Assembly: GCA_033032175.1 (NCBI GenBank)
Contig: CM065304.1
Coordinates: forward strand, 7,254,001-7,318,000
Length of the DNA: 64,000 bases
Direction: 5' to 3'
Origin: Saturnia japonica
Taxonomy: Eukaryota > Arthropoda > Insecta > Lepidoptera > Saturniidae
Shown here: piece by piece, positions 59,741 to 64,000 of the stretch
How positions within the stretch are numbered: the first letter of the stretch is position 1
Layout of the letters: each line of letters opens with the position of its first letter
Notes under the pieces: model-generated
Database searches by the model: none
What the model was told of the DNA's origin: nothing
Seen by the model: the letters and a program-made list of their open reading frames with translations, nothing else
Program-made: the position numbers and the translations under genes

Positions 59741-60057
59741 TATAAATTAATAAATAACGTATATGTACTTAATAATTATAATACGATAAATTCGTGCCAA
59801 AATAAATGTAGGTAATTGATGTCATTTTTTGACATTTTTCAATTATTATTGCTATGTTATTCCTATCAATAACACGTAACCAATATAATTATTCTGTATT
59901 ATAATATGTGGTATATTTAAAAACATGTATCTAACATAGTATGGATGTGAAAATAAAATTAATCGATATTGTGGTCATTGTTTTATTTGTTATACATAAA
60001 CTAATATTTTTGATGTTTATTATAAGATATATAATACATATTCACTCGTATATTAAA

Positions 60058-60312
60058 AGGTCCTACATATGAAATTAGCGTTTGATATGAAAAAAGTATT
60101 ATGAAATGATACATTTAATCAATCAAAGTATGTACCATTATTATCTATGCATTTTCGCCATTTTATAGGTAGTTCATTGATTCCATAGCTAAAAAAATTG
60201 TGGGAGCGAGAATCAATAATTCTTTGAAGACGGTTTGGACAGCCTCGTCGGAATTGAATTTTTTCCCTTGTAAGAAATTGTCCAAATTCCGAAAAAGTGG
60301 TAATCTGTTGAA
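60058..60312 (-). pseudogene. Mariner 3' end fragment (minus)
   Basis: Terminal repeat 'ggtcctacatatgaaattag' followed on the - strand by TDYHF, IWTIS and DEAVQT-type codons with shifts. It parallels 10150..10400 base for base in stretches ('gtaccattattatctatgca'). Cut at about 60312, where unrelated sequence begins. Confidence 0.75.
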
Positions 60313-60700
60313 GCTAAGTAAGACGTAGACAAATCGTCTGGGAAGCGCTCGACTAAGTAAAAAACTCTGGGTCGACCTACAATTAAATTTTTACAAATGG
60401 CCTCCCATTTCCCCATTCTTTATCGTCCGTCTTCCTTTTGTCTGCCTTGGGATCGGAGGAATAGGTCGCGGCACCACTGGTGGTGGTAGGCTCTCTCTCT
60501 GGTAATTAAAAGTTTTGGACTCAGTTCAGTACATAAAAGTAAGTAAGTAAGTATACGCTCCTAAGAAGTGATACTTCTTCGGTGTAACAAAACAAAAATA
60601 TCTACAAAAATGTTATCCCGCAGGCCGCGGCCGCCTGACAACTACCTACATACATCATGACGTTAACTTAACAATGTTAATTGATTGTAATGTACATGTA
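60313..60700. other. Unassigned, GC-richer patch
   Basis: 60410..60500 ('ggtcgcggcaccactggtgg') and 60617..60640 ('ccgcaggccgcggccgcctg') stand out from the AT-rich background. Also (agta)n at 60538. No gene recognised. Confidence 0.35.
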
Positions 60701-60716
60701 AATTAATTTTACTGAC

Positions 60717-60745
60717 TTTTATTTATTTTTATTGTTTAAAAATAA
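60717..60745 (-). terminator. Polyadenylation signals of the 82-aa gene
   Basis: On the - strand 'aacaataaaaataaataaaa' gives overlapping AATAAA hexamers about 100 nt after the stop. Confidence 0.5.
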
Positions 60746-60841
60746 TTTTACTTTGTACAAATAAACATTGTTTTCATGTAAAGTTTGTTCGATTTGAGTT
60801 CATCGTATGAACTGTAGTTGCGACCTTTTACAGACATATGG

Positions 60842-60959
60842 TTATAGCTTAAACGTGCGTAACAGTTTCTCGTAGGACTCACCAGGCTCATCGTGCTTTT
60901 TTTTCTGAGGCTCTCTTTTATCAACGACGGATAGGAACTTGAAGAAGACCTGGACGAAT
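60842..60959 (-). CDS. Exon 3 of the 82-aa gene, with stop
   Basis: After a strong pyrimidine tract and cag, 38 codons then TAA at 60844..60842. A second frame is also open through this exon and beyond to about 60748 (Ser-rich start). Confidence 0.58.
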
Positions 60960-62269
60960 CTGCTCGCAAGACAAAAATAAATTATCAAGATCTTTCCGGT
61001 CGTTTTAGCTTGATGCGCGCACAGGCAAACAACAAACATTTTATTTATATAGATTTATATTATTTAAAGTAATTATTATTTTCATTTGATGTTAAGAGAG
61101 GAAGATATTTCGAGACATCGCCGGCATTCACGTAATGAATGATCCATCCTATAATACCTTTTCTACAATAAAAATGGCTTCACATGATTCTTGAACTCAT
61201 CCCGCAAATCGCTAATGTATAATACTTAGGAAGTTTATTAAAGAACCTAACACAATACCTATGTATCTAAAAAATTTACAAAACACAATCGCCACCAAAT
61301 CTATTTTATATAGAAAATTTTCATGAAAGGATAGTTTATCAAAGGAAATAAAAATGACATGACACACAAATGGTGTATAAATCAAAAAAAAGATTACTGA
61401 ATATACCGGGTAATCCCGAAACGCGACAATCCAAATCACTGTGAAGGGGTTTATTTGCCGTTATCTTCAAAAAAAATTCCATCGCCATACGATGATTTCC
61501 TAGAGAAGTTTTATATTTTACCAATAAAATATTATCGAATGCATCTAACCTACCTGATTGTAGTATCTCCAGACCAGGTCTAGATAAATCAAGTGTATCC
61601 TCTTTTGCCATTGTCGATGTGTCTGAAGAAACAACGTTATAAATAAGTAAATGCTATTAAATAGCATTCCTGTATATTTTAATAAGAGCTTCACAAATAC
61701 GGAGAGCAATGTAAATAAGTTTTTGAGGTTTTTTTCTATTTTGAATACCCTTATAAATGATTAGATAGACGTAAGTCTATCTAGGAATTGTGTATGAATT
61801 TTCTACGATTAATTATTTGTTTTAGCAATCGCCGGCTGCTCCCGCGGTCCGCTAGGCTCGTGCGTTATGAATTATGATCGCTGTTCAAACCTAACCTAAC
61901 CAATTTTGTCACTCACAAAAGAAAAAAAGAAAATATCGCACTCGAAACAAAAAACAGTACGAAATGTTACAATTCACCATACGATGATTTCTTAGAAAAA
62001 TCTTATAATATACCAATAAATATTATCCAATACATCTTAACCTACCTGTAGATGTTATCACCGGGCGAGGTCATGAAATCAGGTGTATCTTCATCTAAAA
62101 TTGTCAAATGTTATTAAAAACTACATTCCTGTGTATTATATTTTAATAAGAGCTTCACAAATAAGGAGAGAAATGTATAAGACTCACCTTTTCTATATCC
62201 TAAAAAGCGTAATAAAACCATTCTCCTACTCTCCCACTCCGAGTCAGTACTCTTGTCCGATTCAGACAT
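60842..62269 (-). CDS. Small three-exon gene, 82-aa protein of unknown function
   Basis: Minus-strand CDS: exon 1 62269..62188, exon 2 62094..62046, exon 3 60959..60842 (82+49+118 = 249 nt). All junctions are GT-AG (donors GTGAGT and GTAGGT; acceptors caattttag and gtcttgcgagcag) and all phases agree. The protein starts MSESDKSTDSEWESRR, a Ser/Glu-rich acidic start, then VLLRFLGYRK, DEDTPDFM, and ends FVQVFFKFLSVVDKREP, KKKHDEPGESYEKLLRTFKL. The FVQVFFKFLSVV stretch is hydrophobic but short for a membrane span. Third codon positions in exon 3 favour C/G, unlike the surroundings, which supports coding. I do not recognise the family. The start is the first ATG in frame. Confidence 0.6.
61554..61622 (-). 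CDS. Diverged tandem copy of exon 2 (alternative or decayed exon)
   Basis: 69 nt between tttcttcag and GTAGGT, encoding DTSTMAKEDTLDLSRPG and EILQS after exon 1. EDTLD parallels EDTPD of exon 2. The intron flanks are also duplicated ('ccatacgatgattt', 'ttttaataagagcttcacaa' at both loci), so 61470..61715 is a diverged copy of 61976..62180. It ends in phase 1, not 2, so its use shifts the frame of exon 3. Confidence 0.45.
62046..62094 (-). CDS. Exon 2 of the 82-aa gene
   Basis: 49 nt between caattttag and GTAGGT. Encodes DEDTPDFMTSPGDNIY across its junctions. Its diverged tandem copy is at 61554..61622. Confidence 0.55.
62188..62269 (-). CDS. Exon 1 of the 82-aa gene
   Basis: ATG at 62269..62267 preceded by 'cacgttttaat'; donor AAAAG|GTGAGT. 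27 codons plus one base. A TATA-like 'gatatataaga' lies about 30 bp upstream of the ATG on this strand; whether it acts as such is unknown. Confidence 0.55.
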
Positions 62270-62323
62270 ATTAAAACGTGTGAAATCTCTTATCTTATAT
62301 ATCAATTAACAAAATTAAAAATA

Positions 62324-62503
62324 TCATAATAAAATATAAACCATATAAATAAATTTTACTAAAACTTTTAAAATGAACTCGCATGGTATCAGTTCTCTAT
62401 GCCGCCATTGAAATAAAATAAAATCAATTTTATTTCTTTCCGCTGCAGAAACAATATCCGATTCCTCCTCTTTAGAATGAATATGCGAACCCGAGTGCGA
62501 CAT
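62324..62503 (-). CDS. Possible alternative first exon or short ORF (59 codons)
   Basis: ATG at 62503 opens MSHSGSHIHSKEEESDIVSA, an acidic, Ser-rich start resembling that of the 82-aa protein 230 bp downstream. No phase-1 donor that would join exon 2 was found, so either it is separate or not translated. Weak evidence. Confidence 0.25.
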   Translation of the reverse strand: MSHSGSHIHSKEEESDIVSAAERNKIDFILFQWRHRELIPCEFILKVLVKFIYMVYILL

Positions 62504-63071
62504 TTTATACGGAAATATTTTAAATTTGACAAAACTGATACGTTAATTTATAGTTATTAAAAACGTGTTTTTTCTCTGATGCTCCGAAGTTTTGTTCACT
62601 GTTCACTAGGAAGTAAGTAGGTAGATACTTAGGTAAATTTGAAAAATGAACGCGTTTTTTTTTCATACAATGTTTAGTTAAATGGCAAAGATATAAATCT
62701 GTTCTGCCCAATATTTATATATATAATAAGTGTCAATGTTTTAAGCCTTCGTAACATTTTCCTATATTAAACAAAGTCGGGTCGTCTGACAAGATGGTGG
62801 CTCTCTTATCAGAACTATCTAGGAAGGTTTTGTGACTTTCAAAATGTATGATTTTCGCCATATATTTATAATCCACTTCACATATGCACAACAACCAAAC
62901 TATAACACGCAAAATTCCACCAATATTACATACTATAGGGTCAATAAACCTAAGTTAAAATGAATACAAAATAAAACCACAACATGTCACTTTAAGATCC
63001 CGCCAAATATGTATTCCCCCACATTACTATTTATTTTGATTGAATTATAGAGATACTTTTCTGATTACACA

Positions 63072-63299
63072 TACATTCTGTCAAAAAAGTATCGGGATTG
63101 GATGATTTGTTTATCGTTCCAAATTCATTTTTTTTTTTTTGTTTTATTGGCACAACTGTTTTTGCATTCTGTTATTTACAATAAATACAGTGCTGTTTTT
63201 AGTTAGATCATATCTAGTGTGTTTTGCGGATTTCATAATGGACAAAAACATCGAACAAAGAGTTTGTCTCAAAACTTTGCATCGCCAATGGAATTTATT
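63072..63299 (+). pseudogene. Mariner 5' end fragment
   Basis: Terminal repeat 'ctgtcaaaaaagtatcggga' (63079), 5'UTR, then ATG at 63238 and MDKNIEQRVCLK, followed by a one-base shift in what is usually a C-I-A-N-G-I-S stretch. The rest is missing. A different mariner group from the other copies, recognised from its MDKNIEQR start. Confidence 0.7.
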
Positions 63300-63459
63300 A
63301 TGATTATAATTTAATTTAGGTAAGAAGAGAGATAGAGAATAAACTAAACGTAGGTAAAATGAATGAAAGTTTTATAATTTAGGATAGTTATGTATAATTT
63401 TCCAGCATACCTTACAATTTTCACATAATATGGGTTTTGCAAATTATTAGTACACAATT

Positions 63460-63634
63460 TTAATGTCCATAACCGAGACGTTCTTCTTGCTCCGACAGCT
63501 CAGCGTAGAGATCCTTGCCTAGGATCTCTCCGTGTTGAGTAGGTAGGCCAAACAAGGTTGAATCACGAGGCTCGCCCTCAGCGGACAACGTGGTGTGAGC
63601 CGTATGAACAAGCTCAGTCCAAGTGAAGACGTCG
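63460..63634 (-). CDS. Probable last exon of an unidentified gene
   Basis: The - strand frame DVFTWTELVHTAHTTLSAEG, then EPRDSTLFGLPTQHGEILGK, DLYAELSEQEERLGYGH and TAA at 63462..63460 (57 codons). A stop lies just upstream in frame, so the acceptor is most simply the cag at 63637..63635 with incoming phase 2. Third positions are C/G-rich against an AT-rich background. An AATAAA on the - strand at 63299..63294 could end it. I do not recognise the protein; the upstream exon would lie beyond 63700 or outside the window. Confidence 0.45.
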
Positions 63635-64000
63635 CTGCATCAAGTGGAACGTCGGAATCCGTTCAGCTCTCGATATGGCGAAACAAAAATATATATATCA
63701 GTAATTTATATATTAATCCAGGTATAAGTTCCTGGAATATTATTGTCTTCTTCAATAGGGTACTTCACCCATAAAATAGTTATTTTATCAAACTGTAGAT
63801 ATTTAAATTATAAACGTATCAACTATTCAAAGGTCTGAAATACAATTCCCCGGTTTTATCAAAACTCTTGATAATTATTATATAAACGTTACTACGATTC
63901 AAAGGTCTGCCGTACCATCCATCAATCACATGATCAGATCGATCCTCAAAAATCTGTCATACTCTCTGTTCTAATTTTCTATTTTCGTTTTAATTCAAAA
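63635..64000. other. No gene recognised
   Basis: Repeated 'caaaggtctg' phrases at 63829 and 63899 ('tactattcaaaggtctg'-like) suggest a small diverged duplication. No exon found. Confidence 0.35.

Noticed and set aside
1..64000. CRISPR arrays, operons, bacterial insertion sequences
   Set aside because: No regularly spaced direct repeats or prokaryotic gene structure; the window is eukaryotic.

Overview
The window looks like intronic and intergenic DNA from a moth or butterfly (Lepidoptera). Evidence: it is AT-rich, genes are split into short exons with GT-AG junctions, and it is full of repeats typical of that order: mariner and Tc1 remnants, jockey/CR1-like and RTE non-LTR elements, tRNA-derived SINEs, and short dispersed pieces opening with 'ctagctgtgcccgcggcttcg' or closing with 'acagacagacag'. 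There are no bacterial operons or CRISPR arrays. I cannot name the species.

The main gene is on the + strand, 13387..45905: the 3' half of an ARAP-type Rho GTPase-activating protein (Drosophila relative RhoGAP15B). Nine exons join in consistent phase into 540 codons plus stop, encoding most of a PH domain, a RhoGAP domain with its arginine finger, a Ras-association domain and a C-terminal PH domain. The 5' exons lie upstream or were not recognisable in 1..13386. Intron 1 is 22.2 kb and holds most of the transposon load, including a nearly identical 2.6-kb tandem duplication (21105..26299). A mariner end lies 25 bp before exon 3 and a hairpin MITE 20 bp before exon 9; a long inverted repeat lies just past the stop codon.

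Region by region: 1..13386 is repeats (Helitron-helicase remnant, nested inverted repeats, mariner, SINEs). 13387..45905 is the RhoGAP gene. 45906..60700 is mostly AT-rich unique DNA with a 3'UTR hairpin, a minisatellite, a foldback element with a GC-rich core, a 5'-truncated RTE with a perfect 12-bp target-site duplication, and a pair of octamer (POU-type) motifs. 60700..62300 holds a small three-exon gene on the - strand (82 aa) that I could not identify; one of its exons has a diverged tandem copy that would switch the reading frame of the last exon. 63460..63634 (-) looks like the last exon of another unidentified gene.

The RhoGAP gene should act at the membrane, switching off Rho-family GTPases under phosphoinositide and Ras/Rap-type control. 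The two - strand genes have no assigned role. I found no complete novel multi-gene system; the most unusual item is the duplicated-exon small gene.
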